Below are positions 16,598 through 26,249 of a DNA stretch of 64,000 nucleotides, piece by piece. The stretch lies in contig JASMLC010000002.1 in assembly GCA_030748895.1 (NCBI GenBank), forward strand, positions 81,216 to 145,215, given 5' to 3'. The DNA comes from Candidatus Poseidoniia archaeon (lineage in GTDB: Archaea; Thermoplasmatota; Poseidoniia; MGIII; CG-Epi1). Position 1 is the first letter of the stretch. Every line of letters begins with the position of its first letter. The translations under genes were made by a program, and so were the position numbers. The notes under the pieces are model-generated. The model did not search any database. It saw only the letters and a list, made by a program, of their open reading frames with translations, and had not been told where the DNA came from.

Positions 16598-18931
16598 ATG
16601 CGCCAAAGCCTGTTTGTGGCCCTGATGCTTTGCCTGACGCCCGTGCTAGCGGGCTGCCTCGACTCCCTGACCGGAGACGAGGAGCTCCGCACCGGCTGTA
16701 CCTACACCGAGGCGGAGAACTGGGACCCCCAGGCGCAGATTGACGATGGATCCTGTGATCTGGGTCTTGAAGGTTGTACGTATGAAGGCGCTGAAAACTA
16801 CAATCCCTCATTCGTGGTAGACGATGGTTCCTGTGTTTTTGCCGATCCGGTCGTTGGATGTATGGACCCTGCAGCCAGCAACTACAACTCGTATGCTGAA
16901 TATGACGACGACTCATGCGTGTACCTGCTTGGCTGCACATACGCGGACGCCGGCAACTACGATTCGTCTGCACAGGTAGATAACGGAACCTGTGAATTTG
17001 CAGAACCAGTGACCGGCTGCATGGATGACACAGCCACTAATTACAATCAGTACGCCGAGTATGATGATGATTCATGTGAATACATCTCAGGTTGCACCTA
17101 CGATGATGCTGATAACTACAATTCCAGTGCAACTGTGGATGACGGGAGTTGTAATTTCCCCGACCCTGTTCTTGGCTGCACGGATGATACCGCAGCTAAC
17201 TACAACCCCTACGCGACGATAGACGACGATTCCTGCTATTACCTGTACGCGAGCCTGACGAGCGAGGAGTTCAACGACTTTGCCAACCTGTTCACGGAGC
17301 AGAAAGATTTCACGCAGTGGTCGGATGACTTTGACCGCTTCGGCTCTGAAATGAAAATAAATCCGATAATGATGGGAGAAATGGATGAAGGCGGTGAGGG
17401 GGGCGATAATGGCACTGAAGATGATGAAGAGGAGGAAATGCCTGAAGAAATGTACATTGTCCTCGGGATGCAGAAAGATGACGCGAGTCAGATTTTCACG
17501 GCAACCTTCGGCATGGAAATGAGTATGGAGGGAGATCCCATGGAGATGGGGGCAGAAGATGGTGAAGCCAAGATGTCACTCAGGATGACGTCAGTGAGAC
17601 AGGGTCCCGGGTGCACCAGTGGGGACTGCACCTTGACCAACGAGGTCATGGAGGTTTCCATGTACGGTGGCTCCGAAAGTCCCGGTACAAAGATGATTAT
17701 GTCGATGTACATGTTTGCCACCACCTACAGCCGTGACATGGTGCCCTACTATGGTGACCCTGTTGCCGAACTCCCGGGTGGCGGCAGTTTCTTCTTGGGG
17801 CAAAGTGAACCTGAAGAGGTCGAAATCATAAGGGATGGCGATAACGTGATGTTTTCGCCCGCTGAAATAGAGATAGAGGTCAATACCACCGTAATCTGGT
17901 ACAACGATGATGATACGACCCATACTGTCACCGATGAGGATGGAACTTTCGACTCAGGTGATATAGACCCATATAGTGAGTGGGAATACACTTTCGGAGA
18001 GGTCGGTGAGTACGCCTACTATAGTGATAAGACCGAGGACAAGCCGCCTCTTGGAGATTTAACTGGCAAGGTAGTTGTCACGGAGATAGAGCCGATTGAC
18101 CTGGATTGGGATACCGAAGCGGGAGTGGGATTGGATTCCGATGACGATGGCAAGGATGACTGGATTGAATATTACGCCTATGCCTGGGATGACGAGGACA
18201 ATATGAGCATTGCCGCGACTCTGACACAGAATATCGAGACTGGTACGTTGTATCCGAGGCATCTGGAGTTCCACAATGAGACTGGCGTACCAATCATGGC
18301 TTTCGAGTTCTGGTACGGTGACGAAGTCTACATCGAGCTGAATGACGACGAAGGCCTGAACAAGTCCGCAACCCAGTTCAATTGGGACGCAGACTCCTAC
18401 GATGACAACGAAACATCGCAGAACGTCTATGAGGGGACGATATCGGAGGGTAATGGCAATTACATGCAGGAAGCCCCCAACGATGAGATGGAGATTCGGG
18501 TTCTTGAGGCGTATGAAGGCAGCGATGATGAAGGTCCCGATATTGGTGATCCTTTCGGCGGGGACGAGGAAGAAGGCGGCCGGGAGAATGCCAGGGTAGT
18601 GGCTAGTATGATCCTCTCAGATGGAGGGGCCGACATGCTTGATACCGAAACTGGCTGCCATTGGTACATCACGTGGAACGATAACGATGGGGATGGTCTT
18701 GTATCTGTGAACGACACGTACGAAATCCGCAGCGACAAGATGGGCACCGGCGGCGAAGTCTGCAACCGCGAGGACGAGAACGGCAACGCCACCTACGTAA
18801 TCGAGTTCTTCGACCTCTGGGCCGATGCATACGTCGATGGTCCCAACCCGGCATTAGCGCCTGGTTTCACGGGGCTGTTTGCGGCCTTTGCCATCGCGGG
18901 CCTGGCCGGCCTGCGCCGCCGCCGGCGTTAG
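16598..18931 (+). CDS. Surface lipoprotein with seven Asp/Cys repeats, a cupredoxin-like domain and a PGF-type C-terminal anchor
   Basis: This 777-residue protein has a signal peptide ending in VLAGC, a lipobox. Residues about 30-210 contain seven tandem repeats of about 20-25 residues, each starting GCTY or GCMD and ending DDGSC or DDDSC, with a central NYN; the Asp ladder suggests calcium-stabilised disulfide modules. A roughly 170-residue acidic, Met-rich region follows. Residues near 410-500 look like a cupredoxin ([17 protein letters not shown], then [13 protein letters not shown]) but lack the distal Cys-His-Met copper ligands. The end, [24 protein letters not shown], resembles a PGF-CTERM sorting signal. 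Dual N-terminal lipid and C-terminal anchoring is odd. It overlaps dnaJ by 4 bases, stop to stop. Confidence 0.85.
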   Translation: MRQSLFVALMLCLTPVLAGCLDSLTGDEELRTGCTYTEAENWDPQAQIDDGSCDLGLEGCTYEGAENYNPSFVVDDGSCVFADPVVGCMDPAASNYNSYAEYDDDSCVYLLGCTYADAGNYDSSAQVDNGTCEFAEPVTGCMDDTATNYNQYAEYDDDSCEYISGCTYDDADNYNSSATVDDGSCNFPDPVLGCTDDTAANYNPYATIDDDSCYYLYASLTSEEFNDFANLFTEQKDFTQWSDDFDRFGSEMKINPIMMGEMDEGGEGGDNGTEDDEEEEMPEEMYIVLGMQKDDASQIFTATFGMEMSMEGDPMEMGAEDGEAKMSLRMTSVRQGPGCTSGDCTLTNEVMEVSMYGGSESPGTKMIMSMYMFATTYSRDMVPYYGDPVAELPGGGSFFLGQSEPEEVEIIRDGDNVMFSPAEIEIEVNTTVIWYNDDDTTHTVTDEDGTFDSGDIDPYSEWEYTFGEVGEYAYYSDKTEDKPPLGDLTGKVVVTEIEPIDLDWDTEAGVGLDSDDDGKDDWIEYYAYAWDDEDNMSIAATLTQNIETGTLYPRHLEFHNETGVPIMAFEFWYGDEVYIELNDDEGLNKSATQFNWDADSYDDNETSQNVYEGTISEGNGNYMQEAPNDEMEIRVLEAYEGSDDEGPDIGDPFGGDEEEGGRENARVVASMILSDGGADMLDTETGCHWYITWNDNDGDGLVSVNDTYEIRSDKMGTGGEVCNREDENGNATYVIEFFDLWADAYVDGPNPALAPGFTGLFAAFAIAGLAGLRRRRR

Positions 18932-20079
18932 CCGAAGCGGTCGCGAACCCGCTCGAAGAGCGAGGGCGATTCGCCGTCCAGCTCGCGTAGCTGCTCCCAC
19001 GCCGGACGCGACTTGCGTCCCGCCTTCGGGATGCGGACGTTTACCCGCACGTGCTGGTCTCCGTAGCGGCCGGCGCGCGCTAGGTCAGGCATCCCCTTGC
19101 CGCGCAGCCGCAGCACCGCGCCCGACTGGGTTCCCGCGGGCACCTTCAGCATCACCTTGCCGGCGAGCGTCGGCACCTCGATTTCCTCGCCCAGCACCGC
19201 CTGCGCCGGCGTTATCTCCAGCTCGAGCACGATTTCGGTCTCCTGCCGCTGGAAGGTGCGGTGGCGCCGGACGTTGGTGACGACGTAAAGATCGCCGCGG
19301 GGGCCGTTGCGCGGGCCGGCCGAGCCCTGCCCACGCAGGCGCAGCCGGTGGCCGTCATCAATCCCGGGGGGGATGGTTAGCTTGATTTTCTTCCGCGCCT
19401 CGCGAACGCCGCGCCCACGGCAGCCGCTGCACGGCTTGTCGACAGTTTTCCCGTCGCCGCCGCACTGCGGGCACTCGCCGGTCTGGACCGTCTGCATAAA
19501 GCCGCGCCGCTGGACGTGCTGCACCATCCCGCGACCGCCGCACTGGCTGCAGGTCACAGCGCTGCCCCCTTCGGCCGCGCCGCTGCCGGAGCAGTCGCCG
19601 CACGCTTCGTCACGCGGGATAGTCACTTGCTGCTCGAGGCCGCTGTAGGCCTGCTCGAGGCTCAGCGTCAGGTCGTAGCGCAGGTCGGCGCCGCGGTTGC
19701 GCGGGCCGCGCTGCCGGGCGCCCCCGCCGAAGAACTGCGAGAAGATATCGCCCATCCCGCCGCCACCACCGCCGCCGAAGAGCTGGCCGAAGATGTCGGA
19801 GATGTCGCCCTGGTGGGTGAAGTCGTCCCACGAGAAGCCGCCGCCGCCGAAGTTGACCCCCTCATGGCCGTGGCGGTCGTAGCGTGGCCGCTTCTCGTCG
19901 TCGGCCAGCACTTCGTACGCCTCGGAGATTTCCTTGAATTTCTCCTCGGCTTCGGACTGGTTTTCGCGGTTGGCGTCGGGGTGGTATTTCCGCGCCAGCG
20001 TACGGTACGCCTTCTTGACATCGGCCTTCGACGCATCCCGGCTGACGCCGAGCACTTCGTAGTAATCCCGCTTCGCCAT
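18928..20079 (-). CDS. dnaJ: Molecular chaperone DnaJ (Hsp40)
   Basis: This 383-residue protein has canonical type I architecture: J domain ([25 protein letters not shown] at about 34-36), a Gly/Phe-rich linker, four zinc-binding CxxCxGxG-type knuckles ([32 protein letters not shown]) and C-terminal substrate-binding domains. It delivers unfolded clients to DnaK and stimulates its ATPase; neither dnaK nor grpE is in the window. TATA-like CTTAAATC lies 28 bases upstream of the ATG. It is convergent with the Asp/Cys-repeat lipoprotein gene. Confidence 0.98.
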   Translation of the reverse strand: MAKRDYYEVLGVSRDASKADVKKAYRTLARKYHPDANRENQSEAEEKFKEISEAYEVLADDEKRPRYDRHGHEGVNFGGGGFSWDDFTHQGDISDIFGQLFGGGGGGGMGDIFSQFFGGGARQRGPRNRGADLRYDLTLSLEQAYSGLEQQVTIPRDEACGDCSGSGAAEGGSAVTCSQCGGRGMVQHVQRRGFMQTVQTGECPQCGGDGKTVDKPCSGCRGRGVREARKKIKLTIPPGIDDGHRLRLRGQGSAGPRNGPRGDLYVVTNVRRHRTFQRQETEIVLELEITPAQAVLGEEIEVPTLAGKVMLKVPAGTQSGAVLRLRGKGMPDLARAGRYGDQHVRVNVRIPKAGRKSRPAWEQLRELDGESPSLFERVRDRFG

Positions 20080-20113
20080 GGCGGCGGCGCTACTTCCCGG
20101 CGGATTTAAGCTT

Positions 20114-21004
20114 TCAGAATTGCTTGCGTTCGAGCATCCGTGAGGCGAGCATGAAGGCGAGCGCCGTCACCGCCAGCAGCACGGCGACCGCCTGCCCCGG
20201 GTCAGTTGCGATGGAGACCACGGTGGCAAATTCACCACTCAGGCTCTCGGCGGTCAGCCCTAGGTCGCCGGCTTCTATCCTGAGATACTTCAGCTGCGGC
20301 AGCGCGAACGAGCGCAGGTAGTGCATGATGCTGAAGCGTTGTGAATCGCCGCTCGCCAGCATCACTTCCCATACCAGCCAGTAGACCAGTGAGATCGGCA
20401 GCGGCCGTTGCACCAGCGCGTTGATGAGCAGGAATATGCTGGTGTAGGCGAGCGACGCCAGCAGCAGCGTCCCGAGCACCGCGCCGAGCAGCGGCAGGTG
20501 CTCGCGCAGGCCGAAGCTGCCGCCGTGCGCCAGCAGCGCCAGATAGAGGATCGTGAGCGGCGTTCCCACCGCGACGAAAGTGCCTAGAGTGCCAGCGAGC
20601 AGCTTGGGGAGCAGGATTTCGTACATCCGCACCGGTGAGGTGCGCAGCAGCTGCATCGTCTTTTGCTTGAACTCGGTGTTGAGCAATTCGGCCGCACCCA
20701 GCAGCGCCACCAGCGCTACTACCAAGGGCAGATAGAGGTTGAAGGCGAGACCGTAGAACAGGTTTGCCATCTCCGCGTGCAGCACTTCCCCTTCAAAGAC
20801 GCGCACCTCGTCACCGGCGATGACCTGCGTCTCCACTTTACCGCGGCTGTCGTACCAGAACCAGCCTGAGAGTAGCCCCGGAGTCAGCAGCAGCGCGGCG
20901 ATAATCAGCGTGCTGCGCGCCAGCAGGAACTGCCGTACGCCGTCGCGGAACACCGGCCGGCCAATTTGCAGCAGCCGCGCCACTTCCTCGCCTACGCTTC
21001 CCAC
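20114..21004 (-). CDS. ABC-2 type permease (last gene of a four-gene export operon)
   Basis: This 296-residue protein has a GTG start at 21004. Six hydrophobic segments are arranged as in ABC-2 permeases, with a large external loop between helices 1 and 2 (about residues 50-80) and a cytoplasmic motif [20 protein letters not shown] typical of the family. It starts inside the end of the upstream ATPase gene (13-base overlap), so it probably pairs with that ATPase. The cargo cannot be deduced; such systems move lipids, polysaccharides, drugs or peptides. Confidence 0.85.
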   Translation of the reverse strand: MGSVGEEVARLLQIGRPVFRDGVRQFLLARSTLIIAALLLTPGLLSGWFWYDSRGKVETQVIAGDEVRVFEGEVLHAEMANLFYGLAFNLYLPLVVALVALLGAAELLNTEFKQKTMQLLRTSPVRMYEILLPKLLAGTLGTFVAVGTPLTILYLALLAHGGSFGLREHLPLLGAVLGTLLLASLAYTSIFLLINALVQRPLPISLVYWLVWEVMLASGDSQRFSIMHYLRSFALPQLKYLRIEAGDLGLTAESLSGEFATVVSIATDPGQAVAVLLAVTALAFMLASRMLERKQF

Positions 21005-21930
21005 TGCTCGCCTCCTACCAGCTTCTCGTAGAGCGCTTCCAGGTCCTCACCCGGTGAGTCGATGCCGTGAATCGCAATCTTTGCCTTACGCAGCAGCGGC
21101 GGCAGCAGCGCGTGGAACGCCTCGGCGTCGGTCGTATCGACCTCGACCCAGTCGCGCTGTAGCGAGACTCCTTCGACCGACGGTTGCTCGAGTAGCAGCC
21201 GCGCCAGCTGCGGCCGCTGCCCCGCATCGGCGGGGGTCAGTCGCACCTTCTGCCGCACGTGCGGCATCAGCTTCTGGATGGCGTGGCGGTCGCCGACGGC
21301 GAGCATCTGCCCGCCCGAGAGGAAGACGATGCGGTCGGTCAGCGCCTCGACGTCGTGCAGGATGTGGCTCGAGAGCAGGATGGTGCGCCCCGCGTCAGCC
21401 CAGTTCCGGATGAGTTCCATCAACAGCCGCCTCGTCGTCGGGTCGGTACCCTGGAACGGTTCGTCCAGCACCAGCAGGTCGGGGTCGTGCGCAATTGCCC
21501 GTGCGAACTTTGCCTTCTGCCGCATCCCGCGCGAGTAGGTGCGGATGCGCCGCTCCATCGCGTCGCCGAGGCCGACGTCATCAAGCAGCGCCGCGGCGCG
21601 CTCGCCCGCTTCATCCGGGGCGACACCCTGCAGTTGCAGGAAGTGCGCGACGTATTCGCGGGCAGTCATGTGGTCATAGAAGCAGTCGTATTCCGGGACG
21701 AAGCCGAAACGGCTGCGCAGCTCCCAGTCGCTGGCCGGATCGCGTCCGTCAATGCGGACGTGTCCCAGCGACGGCCGTGCCAGCCCCAGCACCAGCTTCA
21801 TCAGCGTGCTCTTGCCGGCGCCGTTGGGGCCGAGGATGCCGGTGATGCCCGGGCCGAGCTCGAGCGAGACGCTGGAAACTCCCTGCACCAGCCCGTAGTT
21901 CCGCGTCGCGGCCTCGAGGACGATGCTCAA
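20992..21930 (-). CDS. ABC-2 type transporter ATPase
   Basis: This 312-residue ATPase has Walker A (GPNGAGKST), a variant signature YSRGMRQK in place of LSGGQ, Walker B (LLVLDEPFQGTDP) and H-loop (SSHILHDVE). The C-terminal 90 residues are a small regulatory-type domain. The Walker B region reads FQGTDP where SGLDP is usual. It overlaps its upstream permease by 4 bases and the downstream one by 13. The first ATPase of the operon has the ordinary YSGGMRQK signature, so the two are paralogues that have diverged. Confidence 0.92.
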   Translation of the reverse strand: MSIVLEAATRNYGLVQGVSSVSLELGPGITGILGPNGAGKSTLMKLVLGLARPSLGHVRIDGRDPASDWELRSRFGFVPEYDCFYDHMTAREYVAHFLQLQGVAPDEAGERAAALLDDVGLGDAMERRIRTYSRGMRQKAKFARAIAHDPDLLVLDEPFQGTDPTTRRLLMELIRNWADAGRTILLSSHILHDVEALTDRIVFLSGGQMLAVGDRHAIQKLMPHVRQKVRLTPADAGQRPQLARLLLEQPSVEGVSLQRDWVEVDTTDAEAFHALLPPLLRKAKIAIHGIDSPGEDLEALYEKLVGGEQWEA

Positions 21931-22796
21931 TGGGTCACCTCCAGCCGCTGCAGCCGCAGCGTGACCGCCGAGGCGGTCGCCGCCCAGATTGCCGCCAGCA
22001 GCAGCAGCGGCGTGCGCCAGCCGAGGTCAATCCGGAAGAAAAATCCGTAGACTGTGACCCACTGCGGCGCATCGAACATCTCGTGACCCACCATGTCGAG
22101 CAGGTGCAGCACCGAGAATAGCAGGATGCGCTCGTCCTGCACCAGCCCATAGCCAGTCTCAACGAGGAACGACGGGAAATAGACGGCGAGGAAGAAGCCG
22201 ACCGCAGCGTAACCGCTGCGACCGGTCAGCGCCGAGCACGCCAGCGCCAGCAGCGAGAAGGTAATCGAGACCAGCAGCCCGTAACCGACCGTCGCCAGCA
22301 GCATCCAGCGATAGTCACCGAACCATCCCAGTGCGTAGCCGGAGTCGGTCCACTGCGCCAGCGCTAGATAGAGGTTGGGCGCCAGCGCCGCCAGCAGGAA
22401 GAGCAGCAGCAGCGTTAGCAGTCGCGCCAGCAGGTAGTCGACGCGGGTCAGCGGCCGCGCGAGGTAGAGGTGAATTGACTGGTCGCTGAGGTCGCGCGAA
22501 ACCAGCTGGCTACCGGTGATGGCGGCGAGTAGCACCAGCTGGATGCGAATGCCGCCACCCGCTAGGTCACCGTAAAGCCGCAGGTGGATTTCCTGCGGCG
22601 TGAAGAACCCCTGCGGCATCACTATCAGCGCAATCAGCAAGGTCTGCGCCCACGCGAGGCCAATCACCAGTAGCACCCAGCGGTTGCGCACCAGTCGCTC
22701 GAATTCGCGCCAGCCCATGCCCCAGACAATGGTGCGCCGGTCGGCCAGCGCAGCAGTGTAGCGGCGGTAGCGCTCCATCACGCGCGCCTCGCTCAC
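21927..22796 (-). CDS. ABC-2 type permease
   Basis: This 289-residue protein has a cytoplasmic N-terminus containing WREFERLVRNRW and then six hydrophobic helices. The loop SRDLSDQSIHLYLARPLTRVDYLLAR is typical of ABC-2 permeases after helix 2. It overlaps the first ATPase gene at 22793-22796 and the second at 21927-21930, an alternating ATPase-permease-ATPase-permease order. It is likely part of a hetero-tetrameric exporter or of two exporters made from one mRNA. Confidence 0.88.
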   Translation of the reverse strand: MSEARVMERYRRYTAALADRRTIVWGMGWREFERLVRNRWVLLVIGLAWAQTLLIALIVMPQGFFTPQEIHLRLYGDLAGGGIRIQLVLLAAITGSQLVSRDLSDQSIHLYLARPLTRVDYLLARLLTLLLLFLLAALAPNLYLALAQWTDSGYALGWFGDYRWMLLATVGYGLLVSITFSLLALACSALTGRSGYAAVGFFLAVYFPSFLVETGYGLVQDERILLFSVLHLLDMVGHEMFDAPQWVTVYGFFFRIDLGWRTPLLLLAAIWAATASAVTLRLQRLEVTH

Positions 22797-23692
22797 TTGA
22801 CCACCTCGAGGTAAAGGTCCTCAAGCGCCCGCGTCGCGCGCTCCATCTGCAGCAGTGGCGCGCCGCTCTCCCCCGCGGCAGCCAGAATGGTGTCGAAGGT
22901 CTCGTCGCCGCGGAAGCCGACGCGCAGCGCCGGGCCGTGCTCCTGCCACTCCAGCTTGCGCTTGTCGAGGGCGGCGCAGAAGGCGGTGCGCGGTTCGCCG
23001 ACACGTACCTCGACCCAGTCTTCGAACCGGGCGAGCAGCGACTCGACTTGCTCTACCATCTGGAGGCGGCCCTGCGAGACGATGATGACATGGTCGCAAA
23101 CCTGCTCGACGTCGTGCAGGATGTGGGTTGAGAGCAGCACGTTGGAGTGCCCCAGCTCGGTCAGCGTGCGAATCGTGCGCAGCATCTCGCGCCGCGCCTG
23201 CGGGTCCAAGCCGGATGTGGGCTCGTCGAGGATAACCAGCTCGGGGCCGTGCACAAGGCCCTGCGCCAGCTTCACCTTCTGCCGCATCCCGCCGCTGTAT
23301 TCCGAGATGGGACGATATTTCTCCTCGCCCATGCGCAGGTGGTTGAGCACTTCGTGCGTGCGCTGGATGGCCGCCTGCCGAGCCATGCCGGAAACCTGCG
23401 CCATCTCGACCACGAACTCAACGCCGGTAAGCCGGTCGGGCAGGCAGTCGTGCTCCGGCATGTAGCCGATGCGCTGCCGCAACTCGGGACCGGCGGTGGC
23501 GACGCTTTCGCCCAGTACCGTAACCGAGCCACCGCTCGGCGCGAAGATGCCGAGCGCCAGTTTGATGAACGTGCTTTTGCCGGCGCCGTTGGGGCCAAGC
23601 AGCCCCACGCGGCCTTCGGGAACCTTGACCGAGAGGCCGGCCAGTGCGGTCACCGCGCCGAACTGCTTGACAAGCCTGCGCGCCTCAATCAC
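22793..23692 (-). CDS. ABC-2 type transporter ATPase (first gene of operon)
   Basis: This 299-residue ATPase has a GTG start at 23692. Motifs are Walker A (GPNGAGKST), Q-loop context (IGYMPEHDCLPDRLTG), signature YSGGMRQK, Walker B (LVILDEPTSGLDP) and H-loop (STHILHDVE). The C-terminal domain resembles those of CcmA/DRR-type export ATPases. A weak TATA-like CAATATCC lies about 22 bases upstream. It leads a tightly overlapping operon of two ATPases and two permeases. Confidence 0.93.
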   Translation of the reverse strand: MIEARRLVKQFGAVTALAGLSVKVPEGRVGLLGPNGAGKSTFIKLALGIFAPSGGSVTVLGESVATAGPELRQRIGYMPEHDCLPDRLTGVEFVVEMAQVSGMARQAAIQRTHEVLNHLRMGEEKYRPISEYSGGMRQKVKLAQGLVHGPELVILDEPTSGLDPQARREMLRTIRTLTELGHSNVLLSTHILHDVEQVCDHVIIVSQGRLQMVEQVESLLARFEDWVEVRVGEPRTAFCAALDKRKLEWQEHGPALRVGFRGDETFDTILAAAGESGAPLLQMERATRALEDLYLEVVK

Positions 23693-23721
23693 GGTCGCTC
23701 ACCAAGCGGGGGGATATTGAA

Positions 23722-25539
23722 CTAACGCAGCGTCGCCTCGACCGCTTCCGCAACCGCGGCTGCGTGCGCGTCACACTCGCCCAGCAGCGTCTCGAGCGCC
23801 ACGCTGGTCTCGCGGCAGAACGCCTCGTCGGGGATTTCCTTCAGGTTGATGCGCACGTTGTAGCCCGCGGCACGGGCGCCAGCGTGCGCCAGCAGCGCCC
23901 CGGAGCCGACGTCGCTCGCCATCGCGGCGTCCATCAGCGGCGCCATCTCGCCGCAGACCGCGAGCGCGTCGCGGCACTGCCCGACGGTCGCCAGCGGCAC
24001 CGCCGTCGCGTCGCGGTAGCCGGCCTCGAGCGCAGCGTCGCGCGTAGCGCGTTGCTCGTCGCTATCCTTCGGCATGCGCATCGCCGCAATTACGCCGTCG
24101 AAGGCGCTGGTGTCTGCGTCGACGCCCGCGACGAGCGCCTCTTTCACCGCTTGCCCGCGCTCGGCGATGCCGGCCAGCGCATCGTAGTTCGCCGCCTGCG
24201 TCCCTTTCGTGGCGGAAAGGTTGGCGACCATCGTCCCGAGCGCAGCGCCCAGCGCGCCGGCAAGCGCCGCGACCGAGCCGCCGCCGGGGGCGGGCGAGTC
24301 GCGCGAAACCTCGTCGACGAAGTCGTAGGTGACGCGGTTGACCAGCTCGCCTTCCTGCTTCGGCATCCCCAGCACCTTGCTGGCGGGGTTAAAATCAGCG
24401 ACGTCGCGCAGGCCGAGCGACTGGATTGCCGCCGCGGCAAGGTCGGGAACCGGCAACCCGGGCGATTTCCCCATCCGCCGCAGGTAGTGGACGGCGGCCT
24501 GCCGCAGCACTTCCCACGGCACCAGACCCACGATTTCGGAGCCCGTGACGCGGATGCCGCGTTTTCGCGCCTCCTCGCAGGCGGCGTCGAAGACCTCGTG
24601 CAGCGGCGTGGTGCGGAAGTTCGTGACGTTGAAGCTGAGCTGCGCACAGCCGTATTCGGGGATTTCCCAGCCGATGCCCTTCAGGTTCGTGAAGCGGCCG
24701 TCTTTGTAGACTGGCTTGCCGACCAGCGCGCGGGGGTCGAGCCCGCGCGCGCAGTATGCTTCGGTCAGGTCGCCGCCGTGCACCTCGGCGTAGTGCGCCG
24801 CGAGCGCATCGAAATCGGCGCCCGTGAAGTCGCAGTTGCCGCACGGGAACTCCCCGTTGGCGAAATGGACGACGTCGCCCTTGTAGTAGAACGCGTCGGG
24901 CGACCCGCTGCGTTTCCAGCGACCGCGCTCGCGCAGCTCGTAGGCGAGCTCGTTGGCGTAGGTACGGTCGCGCGTGTTCAGGTTGATGTTCCACGCAATC
25001 AGGAACTCGCGCGCCCCGACGGCGGTCGCGCCGCTGCGCGCGTTGAACTTCGCGGGGCCGGCGTCGGGCGCCCCCCCATCGAGCCGCTCCGCAAGCCCCT
25101 CATACTCGCCGGCGCGGACGCGCGCCAAGTTGCGGAACTCGGACGACCGCGCCGCCTCTTCATAGAACCAGACCGGGATGCCCAGCTCGGCGCCGATGCG
25201 CTCGCCGGTCGTGTGCGCAATAGCGATGCAGTCGTCCATGTTCACGCCGCTGACCGGCACGAACGGTAGCACGTCGGTGGCGCCCATGCGGGGGTGCGCG
25301 CCGGCGTGGGCACGCATGTCAATCAGCTCGGCCGCGCGGGCGACGCCGGCGAACGCCGCGTCGCCGACGCTCGCGGGGGGCGCTACGAAGGTCACGACCG
25401 TGCGGTTGGTCTCGCCGCCCATGTCGATGTCGAGCACCTCCGCCCCCTCGACCGATGTGATGGCGGCGGCGATGGCGTCAATCACCTTGCGGTCGCGCCC
25501 TTCCGAGAAGTTGGGCACGCACTCGACCAATCCGCTCAC
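23722..25539 (-). CDS. Bifunctional glutamate formiminotransferase / formimino-THF cyclodeaminase
   Basis: This 605-residue protein has a GTG start at 25539. The N-terminal formiminotransferase part starts VECVPNFSEGRD and carries AHAGAHPRMGATDVLPF. The C-terminal cyclodeaminase part (about 400-605) has DSPAPGGGSVAALAGALGAAL. It moves the formimino group of formiminoglutamate to tetrahydrofolate and releases ammonia, the last step of histidine breakdown via urocanate; urocanate hydratase lies at 56644-58290. An insert near residues 230-255 contains CGNCDFTGADFDALAAHYAEVH, abbreviated C-x2-C-x12-H-x4-H, a classical C2H2 zinc-finger spacing that I do not know from the standard enzyme. Confidence 0.93.
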   Translation of the reverse strand: MSGLVECVPNFSEGRDRKVIDAIAAAITSVEGAEVLDIDMGGETNRTVVTFVAPPASVGDAAFAGVARAAELIDMRAHAGAHPRMGATDVLPFVPVSGVNMDDCIAIAHTTGERIGAELGIPVWFYEEAARSSEFRNLARVRAGEYEGLAERLDGGAPDAGPAKFNARSGATAVGAREFLIAWNINLNTRDRTYANELAYELRERGRWKRSGSPDAFYYKGDVVHFANGEFPCGNCDFTGADFDALAAHYAEVHGGDLTEAYCARGLDPRALVGKPVYKDGRFTNLKGIGWEIPEYGCAQLSFNVTNFRTTPLHEVFDAACEEARKRGIRVTGSEIVGLVPWEVLRQAAVHYLRRMGKSPGLPVPDLAAAAIQSLGLRDVADFNPASKVLGMPKQEGELVNRVTYDFVDEVSRDSPAPGGGSVAALAGALGAALGTMVANLSATKGTQAANYDALAGIAERGQAVKEALVAGVDADTSAFDGVIAAMRMPKDSDEQRATRDAALEAGYRDATAVPLATVGQCRDALAVCGEMAPLMDAAMASDVGSGALLAHAGARAAGYNVRINLKEIPDEAFCRETSVALETLLGECDAHAAAVAEAVEATLR

Positions 25540-25627
25540 ACCGGGCGACGATTAGGGATGTTAATAGGATTATAGCTGAATCTTCTTTTCCATCTTCGGT
25601 TATTATGTGTCGTTGTTTCTGTAAAGG

Positions 25628-25637
25628 CTTTTATAAC
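25628..25637 (+). promoter_or_regulatory. TATA box for the TM2/SHOCT gene
   Basis: CTTTTATAAC is centred about 25 bases before GTG 25658, supporting that start and a leaderless transcript. Confidence 0.65.
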
Positions 25638-25657
25638 TAAGATAGTTCAAGCGGCAA

Positions 25658-26083
25658 GTGGACCGACACGACCTGCAGTATGGCGACAACACCCAGGTTC
25701 TGGCCCCTCAGAAGGATAAACTTGTCGCAGGGATATTGGGAATTGTTATAGGTGGTTTAGGGATTCACAGGTTTTACTTGGGTTATATAGGGATTGGGAT
25801 AGCCCAGATTTTAGTCACCTTGATTACATTTGGAGTGGGGGCTATCTGGGGTTTAATCGAAGGAATCCTGATTTTAGTCCAAGACGACTGGACTGACGCG
25901 CAGGGCAGGCCTTTGAAGGGCAATGAAGCGACAAATTATCTATCGAACCCTTCCGCGCAGTTTGCGAGTCAACAACAATCAGGCGACAGGGTTTCCCAAC
26001 TCAAGGAATTGAGTGAACTGAAAAAATCGGGCCTGCTCACCGAAGATGAATTTGCGCGCGAAAAGCAAAAAATTTTGAGATAA
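25658..26083 (+). CDS. TM2-domain membrane protein with C-terminal SHOCT motif
   Basis: This 141-residue protein has a GTG start placed by the TATA box. The TM2 domain has two helices with the signature GGLGIHRFYLGYIGIGIAQ between them. The C-terminal SHOCT-like helix pair is LKELSELKKSGLLTEDEFAREKQKIL. TM2 proteins are small membrane proteins of unclear role; SHOCT often mediates oligomerisation. It is noticeably AT-richer than its neighbours, suggesting a different ancestry or codon regime. Confidence 0.88.
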   Translation: MDRHDLQYGDNTQVLAPQKDKLVAGILGIVIGGLGIHRFYLGYIGIGIAQILVTLITFGVGAIWGLIEGILILVQDDWTDAQGRPLKGNEATNYLSNPSAQFASQQQSGDRVSQLKELSELKKSGLLTEDEFAREKQKILR

Positions 26084-26128
26084 TTAATTAACGTTGCAGG
26101 CACCCCCCTCTAAATTTTAACAAGTAGA

Positions 26129-26189
26129 CCAGCAGCCGGTGGTCGTCGCCCCGCGACGGCCACTCAGGCTGCGCTTGGCCACGCAGCGA
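26129..26189 (+). repeat. 61-bp structured repeat, copy A
   Basis: Matches copy B (26516-26576) at 57 of 61 positions. It contains a long hairpin at 26132-26172: GCAGCC, GGTGG and GTCGC pair with GCGAC, CCACT and GGCTGC around a three-base loop. One difference from B turns a G-C pair into G-T, which still pairs if read on the plus strand. The function is unknown. Confidence 0.75.
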
Positions 26190-26249
26190 GTCCTGCGAGC
26201 GGAGTCGGCCAGCACGCTCACGGTTGAAGACCTGCGGGGGGATTTAGAG

